This document shows positions 1-7,197 of a stretch of DNA of 35,113 bases, piece after piece. Origin of the DNA: Gemmatimonadetes bacterium bin94 (GTDB taxonomy: Bacteria; Gemmatimonadota; Gemmatimonadetes; Longimicrobiales; Gaopeijiaceae); the NCBI GenBank assembly GCA_002238865.1, contig MPNE01000038.1, forward strand, positions 1 through 35,113. Direction: 5' to 3'. The notes beneath the pieces were generated by a model. The model was given only the letters and a program-made list of their open reading frames with translations. It had not been told where the DNA came from and did no database searches. Positions within the stretch are counted from its first letter, which is position 1, and each line of letters begins with the position of its first letter. Position numbers and translations under genes: made by a program.

Positions 1-495
1 GGCCTCCTTGCGGGCATGTGGGAATTCCCGACCGCCGAGATCCACCGCCACCCGGCGGGCGCCACCGCCGCCCCCGGCGCCCCCCCCCCCCCCCCCTTCC
101 CCCCCCCCCCCCCCACCCCCCCCACCACCCCCCCCCCCGGCCCCCTCCCCGCCGCCGCTCTGGAACTCCTCGCCACTCTCGGCCTGTCCGGCGACCCGGT
201 CGCTCATCCGGTCCCCGTCAAGCACACCTTCAGCCACTTTCACGCGACCTACCACCCCGTGATCGTGCGCTGTGATGACGCCGCCGACAACGCGTCCGCC
301 ATGCCTGGGGGCACATCCGCCGTCTGGATCGATCCCGACCGTCTGGACGGCGTCGCCCTGCCCGTCGCCCAGCAGAAGATCGGAGTGCGGCTGGTCCGGC
401 GCCTGGCGCGCGGACCGCTCAGGGGTTCGCCGCGCGGTATCCCCCGCCTCGCGTCCGAGAGAGCTGACGTCCGGAGACGAGTCCCTCGAGGATGA
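1..495 (+). CDS. mutY: A/G-specific adenine glycosylase MutY, C-terminal part (5' end outside window)
   Basis: The reading frame is open from base 1 and begins GLLAGMWEFP, the conserved entry of the NUDIX-like C-terminal domain of MutY, which helps recognise 8-oxoG:A mispairs. Further on are VKHTFSHFHATYHP (about residues 73-86) and AVWIDPDRL followed by LPVAQQKIGV, both typical of the MutY tail. The catalytic HhH/FeS part lies upstream of the window. The NUDIX core between GMWEFP and KHTFSH is replaced by a proline-rich linker encoded by long C runs. The last 77 bases overlap the 3' end of the convergent ATPase gene, and the tail after about residue 140 resembles no known MutY. The assignment rests on motifs; the length of the C tracts, and hence the frame through them, is sensitive to sequencing error. 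Confidence 0.85.
   Translation, partial: GLLAGMWEFPTAEIHRHPAGATAAPGAPPPPPFPPPPPTPPTTPPPGPLPAAALELLATLGLSGDPVAHPVPVKHTFSHFHATYHPVIVRCDDAADNASAMPGGTSAVWIDPDRLDGVALPVAQQKIGVRLVRRLARGPLRGSPRGIPRLASERADVRRRVPRG
80..138 (+). repeat. Poly-C homopolymer cluster inside mutY
   Basis: Cytosine runs of 17, 16, 8 and 11 bases are separated by only one to a few other bases. In the mutY frame they encode a Pro-rich linker. Both flanks read as MutY in the same frame, so as assembled the tract is in frame. All three forward frames stay open across it. Tracts of this kind are prone to slippage and to sequencing error. Confidence 0.9.
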
Positions 496-1831
496 GTTCG
501 CCCGCGGCCGCCTTCAGGCCGTCGGAGCTACCCTCTGGCGCGAAGCCCAGCGTCTTCGTCAGCTCGAGCAGTCCGGGCACCTGCTGGAAGCCCGCGACAC
601 ACGCGGCCGCTGACGCGTCTTCGGAGACCTGCATGACGCCGCCCGACTCGAAGTAGTCGACGATCGAGCTGACATCGGCGCCCTCCGCGGGGTCGCCGTA
701 CGTGGTGCCGGCCGCCGTCGTGATGAGGTCCACGGCGATCCTCCGGGCCCCGTGCAACTCGCCTTCGTACTCGAGCTCCATCTTGCCGGTAATCGCGGGC
801 AGCGCCGCGTACACGTCCCCGATTCTGGGCACGACCTCGTCCTCGTTCCGGCGTATCGCCCGCTGTTCCGCGCTGGACACGACCGTCTCCAGAACCGCGA
901 TGGACATGCGCTGGCTGACCCCGCTGCGCTGGTCGATCCGGTCATCCATGCGTGCCAGAATGGCGACCCGCTCCACGACCGCGGCCACGAACGGGGGGAT
1001 CTCCAGGGGGCGGCCGTTGCGCGCGACCCACGCCTCCTGGGCGGTGATCTCAATGGCCACGTGGAAGGTCCGCGGGTAGTGGGTACGCACCTCCGCCGAG
1101 ATCCGGTCCTTGAGCGGCGTGATGATCTTGCCGCGCGCGGTGTAGTCCTCCGGGTTCGCGGTGAAGGCGATCAGCAGGTCGAGAGGCAGCCGCACCGGGT
1201 ATCCCTTGATCTGCACATCGCCCTCCTCAAGGATGTTGAAGAGGCCCACCTGGATGCGCGGCGACAGGTCCGGCAGCTCGTTCATCGCGAAGATCCCGCG
1301 GTTCGCGCGCGGGAGCATCCCGTAGTGGATGGTCAGCTCGTCGGACAGGATGTGGCCCCCGCGCGCCGCCTTGATCGGATCGAGGTCCCCGATGATGTCG
1401 GCGATCGTGACGTCGGGGGTGGCGAGCTTTTCCAGGTAGCGCTGTTCGCGCCCGAGCCACTCGACGGGCGTGTCGTCCCCGTGGTCCGCGACCATGGTGC
1501 GTCCGTACTTGGAGATCGGCGCCAGCGGATCGTCGTTGATCTCGCTCCCCGCGACCACCGGGATGCCCGGGTCGAGGAGGCTGACGAGTTGGCGCAGGAT
1601 CCGGGACTTGGCCTGTCCCCTGAGCCCGAGCAGGATGAAGTCGTGACGGGAGAGGATGGCGTTCGAGAGGTGCGGGATGACGGAGTCGTCGTAGCCCCAA
1701 ATGCCGGGAAACAGCTCTTCGCCGGCCTCGAGCTTGCGGATGAGGTTGTCGCGAAGCTCGTCCCTGACGGACCGGGAGCGGTAGCCGTCGGCCTTGAGCT
1801 CGCCGAGTGTGGTGGGTGCGGATCGTTTCAT
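419..1831 (-). CDS. ChlI/MoxR-like AAA+ ATPase (magnesium-chelatase subunit I type)
   Basis: The 470-residue product is an AAA+ ATPase of the magnesium-chelatase subunit I/MoxR group. The Walker A region is GLRGQAKS (residues 69-76), a GxxGxxKS form. The Walker B region is GIFAMNELPDL (179-189), where the usual Asp-Glu is Asn-Glu. It is followed by RIQVGLFNILEE and the sensor-1-like AFTANPEDY. From family knowledge these ATPases act as chaperones that load metal or remodel partners, often together with a VWA protein, but no VWA gene is visible in the window. The start is an ATG at 1831. The gene is divergent from the ETF-QO gene across about 60 bases. The specific substrate is unknown, so no gene symbol is given. 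Confidence 0.85.
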   Translation of the reverse strand: MKRSAPTTLGELKADGYRSRSVRDELRDNLIRKLEAGEELFPGIWGYDDSVIPHLSNAILSRHDFILLGLRGQAKSRILRQLVSLLDPGIPVVAGSEINDDPLAPISKYGRTMVADHGDDTPVEWLGREQRYLEKLATPDVTIADIIGDLDPIKAARGGHILSDELTIHYGMLPRANRGIFAMNELPDLSPRIQVGLFNILEEGDVQIKGYPVRLPLDLLIAFTANPEDYTARGKIITPLKDRISAEVRTHYPRTFHVAIEITAQEAWVARNGRPLEIPPFVAAVVERVAILARMDDRIDQRSGVSQRMSIAVLETVVSSAEQRAIRRNEDEVVPRIGDVYAALPAITGKMELEYEGELHGARRIAVDLITTAAGTTYGDPAEGADVSSIVDYFESGGVMQVSEDASAAACVAGFQQVPGLLELTKTLGFAPEGSSDGLKAAAGELILEGLVSGRQLSRTRGGGYRAANP

Positions 1832-1890
1832 GTGGGTAAGTTAATAGCGCGGTCCAGTGGAGCGCGCACCCCCAACCGACAGGAGTCGCA

Positions 1891-3636
1891 GTGGCCGACG
1901 CAGCACCCGGCAGCCTCATTCACCCGGTCGGGCACATGCCCGGCCTGCCCCTGGACAAGCTGATCGTTCGCGAGGAGCCGGACGACGAATCCGTGCCCCT
2001 GGACGTGGTCTTCGTGGGCGGCGGGCCGGCGGGTCTGGCGGGTGCGATCGAGCTCGCGCGGCTGGTTGCGGGGGGGAACGAGGCGGGCGACGGTGTGGGA
2101 GACGTCGAGATCGGCGTGCTGGAGAAGGCCGACGGCCTGGGAGACCACAACCTCTCCGGCGCGGTGATCAATCCGAGGTCGTTCCGGGAGCTGTTTCCCG
2201 GGATGGACGTGTCGGACTTTCCCTTCCGTCGCGCCGTCGAGCGCGAGGCCGTGTACTTCCTGACCGAGCGGAGGCATGTGCGCATCCCCGCGCCGCCGAC
2301 AATGCGCAACCACGGCAACCACATCGCGTCCATCTCGGAAGTCGTGAGGTGGCTCGGCAAGCGCGCCGAGGAACTTGGAGTGATGATCCTCCCGGGCTTC
2401 CCGGCGGACGGCCTCCTGGTGGACGGCGAGGACGTGATCGGGGTGCGGACGGCGCCGCGCGGCCTGAACCGCGACGGACAGCCGGGCGGCGGCAACTACA
2501 TGCCCCCGGTGGACGTCACCGCGCGCGTGACCGTGCTCTCCGAGGGGACGCGGGGCACGCTTTCGCAGGCGTACCTCGAGTGGCAGGGGATCGAGTCGGC
2601 GAATCCGCAGATTTACTCGCTGGGCGTGAAGGAGCTCTGGGAGGTGCGGAAGCCGCTGAACCGGATCGTCCACACGATGGGGTGGCCGCTCATCAGCGAC
2701 GGCTTCGGCGGATCGTTCGCGTATCCGCTCGCCGACGACCTGGTGGCGCTCGGCCTGGTTGTCAGTCTCGACTATGGCAACGCCCGGCTCGACGTGCATT
2801 CGCTGCTGCAGCGGCTCAAGCATCACCCGCTCTTTTCCGGGATGTTGGCGGGCGGCGAAATGGTGGAATGGGGCGCAAAGACGATACCCGAGGGAGGGTA
2901 CCATTCCCTGCCGTCGCGCAGGCACGGCAACGGGATCTGCATCGTGGGCGACGCCGCCGGGTACGTGGACGTCGCGTCCCTGAAGGGGATCCACTACGCG
3001 ATGCACTCGGGCGTCCTTGCGGCACGCGCGATCTACGCGGCGCTGAAGGCGGACGACGTGTCCGAGACCGCCCTGGCCTCCTACACGCAGGCGGTCGACC
3101 GTTCGTTCATCGCCGGGGACCTGAAGCGGAACCGCAACATGCGCCTGGCGTTCAAGAGCGGATTCGTCCTGGGCGGGGCGAAGGCGTCGCTGGCAACGGT
3201 GACGGGAGGCCGGATTCCCGGCGGCAGGATCCACACCGGGACGGACGCGGAGGAGCCGAAGGTGTTGGTGCCGGCGGGGGGGCGCGGTGCGGGGGGCGCG
3301 GGCGAGTCCGGGCCGGGCGCCGGCGGGCCGAGCGCGGGCGAGGGTGGGGCGCCGGCCGCTGCCGGGCCGCTCGCCGTGTCCAAGGTGGACGCCGTCTTCA
3401 GGAGCGGAAACCAGACACGGGACGACATTCCGTCCCACCTGACCGTCGGCGAGCAGGTGCCCCCGGAAGTGGCGGAGATGTACGTTCACATGTGCCCGGC
3501 GGGCGTGTACGAGCTCGACGGCGAACGGCTTGTCGTCAACGCGCCCAACTGCGTCGACTGCAAGGCGACCGACGTGCTCGGGCCCAGGTGGGCGCCGCGC
3601 GAGGGCGGAAGCGGACCACGATACCGGCGAATGTGA
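1891..3636 (+). CDS. Electron transfer flavoprotein-ubiquinone oxidoreductase (ETF-QO)
   Basis: This 581-residue flavoprotein would pass electrons from ETF to the membrane quinone pool during fatty- and amino-acid oxidation. The FAD-binding motif GGGPAGLAGAIELARL begins near residue 43, followed by the GDHNLSGAVINPRS signature and a second FAD motif, IVGDAAGYVDV (about 350). The C-terminal ferredoxin-like domain has CPAGVYE (Cys535) and NCVDCKATD (Cys554, Cys557). Canonical family members have a third Cys in the second motif; here that position is Thr560, leaving only three obvious ligands. A Gly/Ala-rich insert occupies about residues 464-492. The start is a GTG at 1891 preceded by AGGAG at 1880-1884. 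The gene lies 13 bases upstream of the CDGSH gene, probably in the same operon. No ETF alpha/beta genes are in the window. Confidence 0.93.
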   Translation: MADAAPGSLIHPVGHMPGLPLDKLIVREEPDDESVPLDVVFVGGGPAGLAGAIELARLVAGGNEAGDGVGDVEIGVLEKADGLGDHNLSGAVINPRSFRELFPGMDVSDFPFRRAVEREAVYFLTERRHVRIPAPPTMRNHGNHIASISEVVRWLGKRAEELGVMILPGFPADGLLVDGEDVIGVRTAPRGLNRDGQPGGGNYMPPVDVTARVTVLSEGTRGTLSQAYLEWQGIESANPQIYSLGVKELWEVRKPLNRIVHTMGWPLISDGFGGSFAYPLADDLVALGLVVSLDYGNARLDVHSLLQRLKHHPLFSGMLAGGEMVEWGAKTIPEGGYHSLPSRRHGNGICIVGDAAGYVDVASLKGIHYAMHSGVLAARAIYAALKADDVSETALASYTQAVDRSFIAGDLKRNRNMRLAFKSGFVLGGAKASLATVTGGRIPGGRIHTGTDAEEPKVLVPAGGRGAGGAGESGPGAGGPSAGEGGAPAAAGPLAVSKVDAVFRSGNQTRDDIPSHLTVGEQVPPEVAEMYVHMCPAGVYELDGERLVVNAPNCVDCKATDVLGPRWAPREGGSGPRYRRM

Positions 3637-3649
3637 GGAGACTTCGGAG

Positions 3650-4174
3650 ATGAATGACGGAGCGACGGACGGAGCAGGCGCGGGCGGTCGGGCGGCCTCG
3701 GACGGAGGTGGCCAGGCGGCCTCGGGTGCGGATGGCCAGCCGGCCGAGGGCCTGCCACGCGGCAACCTGGCGGAGGTCCCGCCCGGCGGCCCCCTTTGCC
3801 TGACCGGGAGGATTCAGGTCGAGGTCAACGGCGAGATCGTGGCCGACACCGATGACGTGGCGCTGTGCCGGTGCGGCCATTCCGGGAACAAGCCCTTTTG
3901 CGACGGATCGCACAAGGCCGTCGGGTTCGACGATCCCGGGGTGATCCTGGGGGGGCGGCTGGTGCCGGGTGGGGACGAGGCCGGCGAGGACGACCCCGTG
4001 CTGATCGTCTGCGCCACGAACGGGCCGTTGCTGGTACGGGGGCCGCTCACGGTGGTGGCGGCGGACGGGGCCACCGCGCAGGGCACGAAGGGGGCGCTCT
4101 GCCGCTGCGGCGCGTCGTCAACCAGGCCGTTCTGCGACGGAACCCACCGCGAAACGGGATTTGAAGCCGGGTAG
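3650..4174 (+). CDS. Double CDGSH iron-sulfur domain protein
   Basis: The 174-residue protein has two CDGSH motifs: CRCGHSGNKPFCDGSH (residues 73-88) and CRCGASSTRPFCDGTH (151-166). Each has the three Cys and one His that hold a [2Fe-2S] cluster. Between them NGPLLVRGPLTVVAADG resembles the spacer of tandem-CDGSH proteins. The first ~45 residues are Gly/Ala-rich and look disordered. The ATG at 3650 was chosen because GAGGAG lies just upstream, overlapping the end of the ETF-QO gene, and because an earlier in-frame start would read inside ETF-QO. Coupling to ETF-QO suggests a redox or cluster-handling role, but its electron partner cannot be read from sequence. Confidence 0.9.
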   Translation: MNDGATDGAGAGGRAASDGGGQAASGADGQPAEGLPRGNLAEVPPGGPLCLTGRIQVEVNGEIVADTDDVALCRCGHSGNKPFCDGSHKAVGFDDPGVILGGRLVPGGDEAGEDDPVLIVCATNGPLLVRGPLTVVAADGATAQGTKGALCRCGASSTRPFCDGTHRETGFEAG

Positions 4175-4177
4175 GGA

Positions 4178-4199
4178 CCCTGACGTAACGTTAGGGTTG
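4178..4199. repeat. Intergenic palindrome, copy 1 (possible terminator or dispersed element)
   Basis: Just after the CDGSH stop codon, CCCTGACG and CGTTAGGG flank a TAA centre and form an imperfect 8-bp inverted repeat (one G-T type mismatch). A near-identical element occurs at 25238-25260, also directly downstream of a gene. There is no T-tract, so a classic intrinsic terminator is not shown. Confidence 0.6.
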
Positions 4200-4264
4200 C
4201 GGACGAGCGGCACGGTGCGGCTCGGCCATTGACCAGACTGGCTCGATCACTCACGAGAGGAATC

Positions 4265-5098
4265 ATGAACAGAAGAAACCTGCTTGCCATTATCGCGACC
4301 GGAACCGTCGCCGCCTGTGCCGGATACGGCGGCGGCCCCGCACCCGCCCGTCCGCTGGCCTACGAAGTTCCGTCGCCGCCGATGGCGAACTACCACTTTT
4401 CCGACTCCATGTCGATCAGCATGACGACCCCCGGGGGCGACATGGTGATCGGCGGCGTGACCTCCGCGACCCTCGGGATGACCTTTGCAAGAGATGCCGG
4501 TGGCGTTCGGGTGACGAGTACCGTGGACGCCTTCGAAGCCTCCATGAACAATCCCATGACAGGGACCCAATCCGTGGGCGCCGACGCGGTCAGCGGGAAC
4601 CTCGAGTTCGTGATCGGCCGACGGGGCGCCGTCGAGGTGGCATCGCTGCCGGAGCTCTCCGGCGAGCTGGCGCAGCTGTCTCCCTTCGCGGCCATCGCGC
4701 ACGAGATGTTTCCCCCTCTTCCCGACCACGTGGTCGAAACGGGCGGAATCTGGGTGGATACGGTGACATGGACCACGGATGCGGAGTCTATGGAAACGAC
4801 ATCGACCGGGATCCTCACCTTCACGCTCGTGGGAGACACCGTGGTGGACGGCCGAACACTCCTCAACTTTGCGATGACCGGTGAAGTGGCGGCCGAGGCC
4901 ACGGTTGACCAGGGCGGCATGGCGATTACGCAGGATATGGAGGGCTCGCAGGTCGGCTTCATTCTCTGGGACACCGAACGGGGACTGCCCGTCTACGAAG
5001 AGGCCGAACGGGAGCTCGAGGGCACCACGTCTGTACCTGGCATGGGGTCCTTCCCAATGAGCACGACCGGAACCACGCGGATCCGGTTGACGAACTGA
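4265..5098 (+). CDS. Predicted lipoprotein of unknown function (copy A)
   Basis: The 277-residue product begins with a lipoprotein signal: basic MNRRN, hydrophobic LLAIIATGTVAAC, and a lipobox ending at Cys17. I recognise no named domain. The mature part is beta-rich, with blocks such as LEFVIGRRGAVEV, LPDHVVETGG and VGDTVVDGRTLL. The same blocks recur in the lipoprotein encoded at 6330-7154, so the two are paralogues. The ATG at 4265 follows GAGAGGAA at normal spacing and places the signal peptide at the N-terminus; an earlier in-frame start would bury it. The neighbouring quinone oxidoreductase is also duplicated, so the pair may have been copied as a unit. Its role at the membrane is unknown. 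Confidence 0.8.
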   Translation: MNRRNLLAIIATGTVAACAGYGGGPAPARPLAYEVPSPPMANYHFSDSMSISMTTPGGDMVIGGVTSATLGMTFARDAGGVRVTSTVDAFEASMNNPMTGTQSVGADAVSGNLEFVIGRRGAVEVASLPELSGELAQLSPFAAIAHEMFPPLPDHVVETGGIWVDTVTWTTDAESMETTSTGILTFTLVGDTVVDGRTLLNFAMTGEVAAEATVDQGGMAITQDMEGSQVGFILWDTERGLPVYEEAERELEGTTSVPGMGSFPMSTTGTTRIRLTN

Positions 5099-5125
5099 CT
5101 GGGCCCAGCCCCGGGAGTCCGACCT

Positions 5126-6277
5126 ATGAGCAAGACAATGGCCATCCGCATCCACGCGCCTGGGGGCCCCGAGGTGCTCCGTTGGGAAGAAGTGGCGGTG
5201 CCGGACCCGGGACCGGGCGAGGTGCTCGTCCGGCACGAAGCCGTCGGGCTGAATTTCATCGACACCTACCATCGGAGCGGGCTCTACCCGGTCCCTTCGC
5301 TGCCGACTGCGATCGGGATGGAAGCCGCGGGGGTGGTGGAGGCGGTGGGGCCGCCGGGTGGAGCGGGGTCGGTGGCCGGAGCCGGGCCGCCGGGTGGAGC
5401 GGGGCCGGTGGCCGGATCAGGGCCCACAGCCGCAGCAGGACCATCCTTCCGGCCCGGCGACCGCGTCGCATACGGGTTCGGGTTGGGCGCCTACTGCGAG
5501 CGGCGGGTGATGCCCGTGGACCAGCTGGTGCCGATCCCCGACGGGGTCGACTCCGAGACGGCGGCGGCGGCCATGCTGAAGGGGATGACGTCCTGGTACC
5601 TCTGCCGCCGCACCTACGGCCTGAGCGAGGGCGAGACCGTGCTTGTCCACGCGGCGGCGGGTGGAGTGGGCACGATACTCAGCCAGTGGTGCAAGGCGCT
5701 GGGCGCGACCGTGATCGGCACCGCGGGCAGTGCCGAGAAGGGCCGCGTGGCGCGGGCGCACGACTGCGACCACGTCATCCTCTACAAGGAAGAGGACTTC
5801 GTGGAGAGGGTGCGCGAGATCACCGGGGGCGAGGGAGTCCCCGTGGTCTTCGACGGGGTCGGGAAGGCCACCTTCGACGGCTCGATGAAGTGCCTTGCCC
5901 GCTTCGGCATGATGATCACCTTCGGCAACGCCTCGGGCGCGGTGCCCCCGCTCAATCTCCTGCGTCTGAGCGCCAGGGGACTCACCGTGGCCCGCCCTTC
6001 GCTCAAGCCGTACATCGATCGCCGGGAAGACCTGGAAGAGGCCGCGGGGGAGCTGCTCGGGCACATTGCGGCCGGGCGCATTCGGGTCACGGTGGGGCAG
6101 CGATTCGCGCTGAAGGACGCGGCTGCGGCGCATCGCGCGCTGGAGTCGCGGGCGACGCGCGGGTGCACGGTGCTGCTGCCTGACGAAACCCGCACAGGCC
6201 CGGCCAGGGCTCGGGCAGTCGGACGCGGGGCGGGATCTGCGCTTGTCGGGCGGAACCATTTGCTCCTAAGTAGGTAG
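5126..6277 (+). CDS. Zinc-independent quinone oxidoreductase (zeta-crystallin type), copy A
   Basis: This MDR-superfamily protein (383 residues) has the NADPH-quinone reductase signatures: EVLVRHEAVGLNFIDTYHRSG near residue 34, the Rossmann motif HAAAGGVGTILSQWCKALGA (about 174-193), and DGVGKATFDGSMKCL. The family usually has about 325 residues. The excess comes from a Gly/Pro/Ala-rich insert at about residues 74-105, containing a 12-residue tandem repeat, and from a roughly 35-residue C-terminal extension after CTVLLP that matches nothing I know. The start is ATG 5126 with GGGAG upstream; ATG 5138 is possible. It is closely related to the gene at 7198-8217, which lacks both additions. Confidence 0.9.
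   Translation: MSKTMAIRIHAPGGPEVLRWEEVAVPDPGPGEVLVRHEAVGLNFIDTYHRSGLYPVPSLPTAIGMEAAGVVEAVGPPGGAGSVAGAGPPGGAGPVAGSGPTAAAGPSFRPGDRVAYGFGLGAYCERRVMPVDQLVPIPDGVDSETAAAAMLKGMTSWYLCRRTYGLSEGETVLVHAAAGGVGTILSQWCKALGATVIGTAGSAEKGRVARAHDCDHVILYKEEDFVERVREITGGEGVPVVFDGVGKATFDGSMKCLARFGMMITFGNASGAVPPLNLLRLSARGLTVARPSLKPYIDRREDLEEAAGELLGHIAAGRIRVTVGQRFALKDAAAAHRALESRATRGCTVLLPDETRTGPARARAVGRGAGSALVGRNHLLLSR
5348..5419 (+). repeat. 36-bp tandem repeat, two copies, inside quinone oxidoreductase A
   Basis: Two in-frame 36-bp units (5348-5383 and 5384-5419) encode GPPGGAGSVAGA and GPPGGAGPVAGS. They differ at only a few bases, so the duplication looks recent. The paralogue at 7198-8217 has only a short linker here. 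Confidence 0.9.
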
Positions 6278-6329
6278 TTGATAGCGGCAGAGCCAATGCC
6301 AACGTCCATACCAGTGGAGCCGGGATCGC

Positions 6330-7154
6330 GTGAGAGCCCTGTCGATGTTTGCCGCAGTTGCTGCCCTGGCCGGTTGTGCAGGCCCGGGCAACCCCTATCC
6401 CCCCGGCTGGCTGAGCTATGGGCTCCCGTCCCCGCCGTATGCCGTCTACGAGATAGCGGACACCGTGGCGGGCATGGTGAAGTCGCCCGTCGGAGACCTG
6501 CCGATTGCTGGGGGATATTCGATGTGGATGGACCTGTCCTTCGAGACAGCCGCTGGAGGGATGCGGGTCAGGGGGATCGCGGAAGGGTTCGAGGGCACTC
6601 TGTCGGATCCCATGCAGGCAGCGGTGGCTGCGGATCTCGGCTACCTGGACAGAACCCTCGAGTTCGTGCTGAACCGGCGTGGCGTCGTCGAAGTGACGTC
6701 GTTTCCCGAACTCTCGGGTCCGGACGCCGAGGTGTTTTCCTTCGCAGCGCTCGCGTACGACCTCTTCCCCCGCTTGCCCGACACCGTCGTGGATCCGGGC
6801 GGCACCTGGCTGGATACGCTCAGGTGGCACACCGACGGGGACGTAACGGAAGTGATTTCCAGGACGGCGTACGACTACACCCTGGTCGGCGACACGGTGG
6901 TGGACGGCCGCGCGCTCCTGCACATCGTCGCTGCGGGCACGGTGGACGTCAGGATCTATACGGGACGGGCGGGGAAGCTGACGCGTCGTTCCATGACGGG
7001 CTCGTCAACCGGCGTCGTACTGTGGGATCCAGAACTCAGGCTGGTCGCCTACCACGAATACGAGAGGGATTTGGCGGGGACGGTGTCGAGGCCGGACAAG
7101 GCGCCGTTCGAGCTGAGTCTCAAGGGGCCTGTACGGATTCGGCTGGTGAGGTGA
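6330..7154 (+). CDS. Predicted lipoprotein of unknown function (copy B)
   Basis: The 274-residue product starts with MRALSMFAAVAALAGC, a short lipoprotein signal with the lipobox Cys at residue 16. It is a paralogue of the 4265-5098 product. Both have a PSPP block after the signal, LEFVLNRRGVVEVTSFPELSG, LPDTVVDPGGTW, a VGDTVVDGRALL block, and a C-terminal GPVRIRL-type end. The function is unrecognised. The start is taken as GTG 6330 with GGAG upstream; ATG 6345 would shorten the signal but keep the lipobox. It is convergent with quinone oxidoreductase B, whereas copy A is co-directional with its oxidoreductase. Confidence 0.78.
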   Translation: MRALSMFAAVAALAGCAGPGNPYPPGWLSYGLPSPPYAVYEIADTVAGMVKSPVGDLPIAGGYSMWMDLSFETAAGGMRVRGIAEGFEGTLSDPMQAAVAADLGYLDRTLEFVLNRRGVVEVTSFPELSGPDAEVFSFAALAYDLFPRLPDTVVDPGGTWLDTLRWHTDGDVTEVISRTAYDYTLVGDTVVDGRALLHIVAAGTVDVRIYTGRAGKLTRRSMTGSSTGVVLWDPELRLVAYHEYERDLAGTVSRPDKAPFELSLKGPVRIRLVR

Positions 7155-7167
7155 GGGGGAGCGGGGG

Positions 7168-7186
7168 CGGCGGAGAGAGACCGCCG
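7168..7186. terminator. Candidate hairpin between convergent genes
   Basis: CGGCGG and CCGCCG form a 6-bp G+C stem around a seven-base purine loop, placed between the stops of two convergent genes (7154 and 7198). No clear T-tract follows on either strand, so termination activity is only plausible. Confidence 0.35.
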
Positions 7187-7197
7187 GTCCGCGTTCC

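Noticed and set aside
1828-3765. Long open frames (about 600 codons) antisense or shifted relative to ETF-QO
   Set aside because: They are by-products of very high G+C with biased third positions. Their products are Arg/Pro/Ala-rich, have no family pattern, and lie exactly over a well-supported gene.
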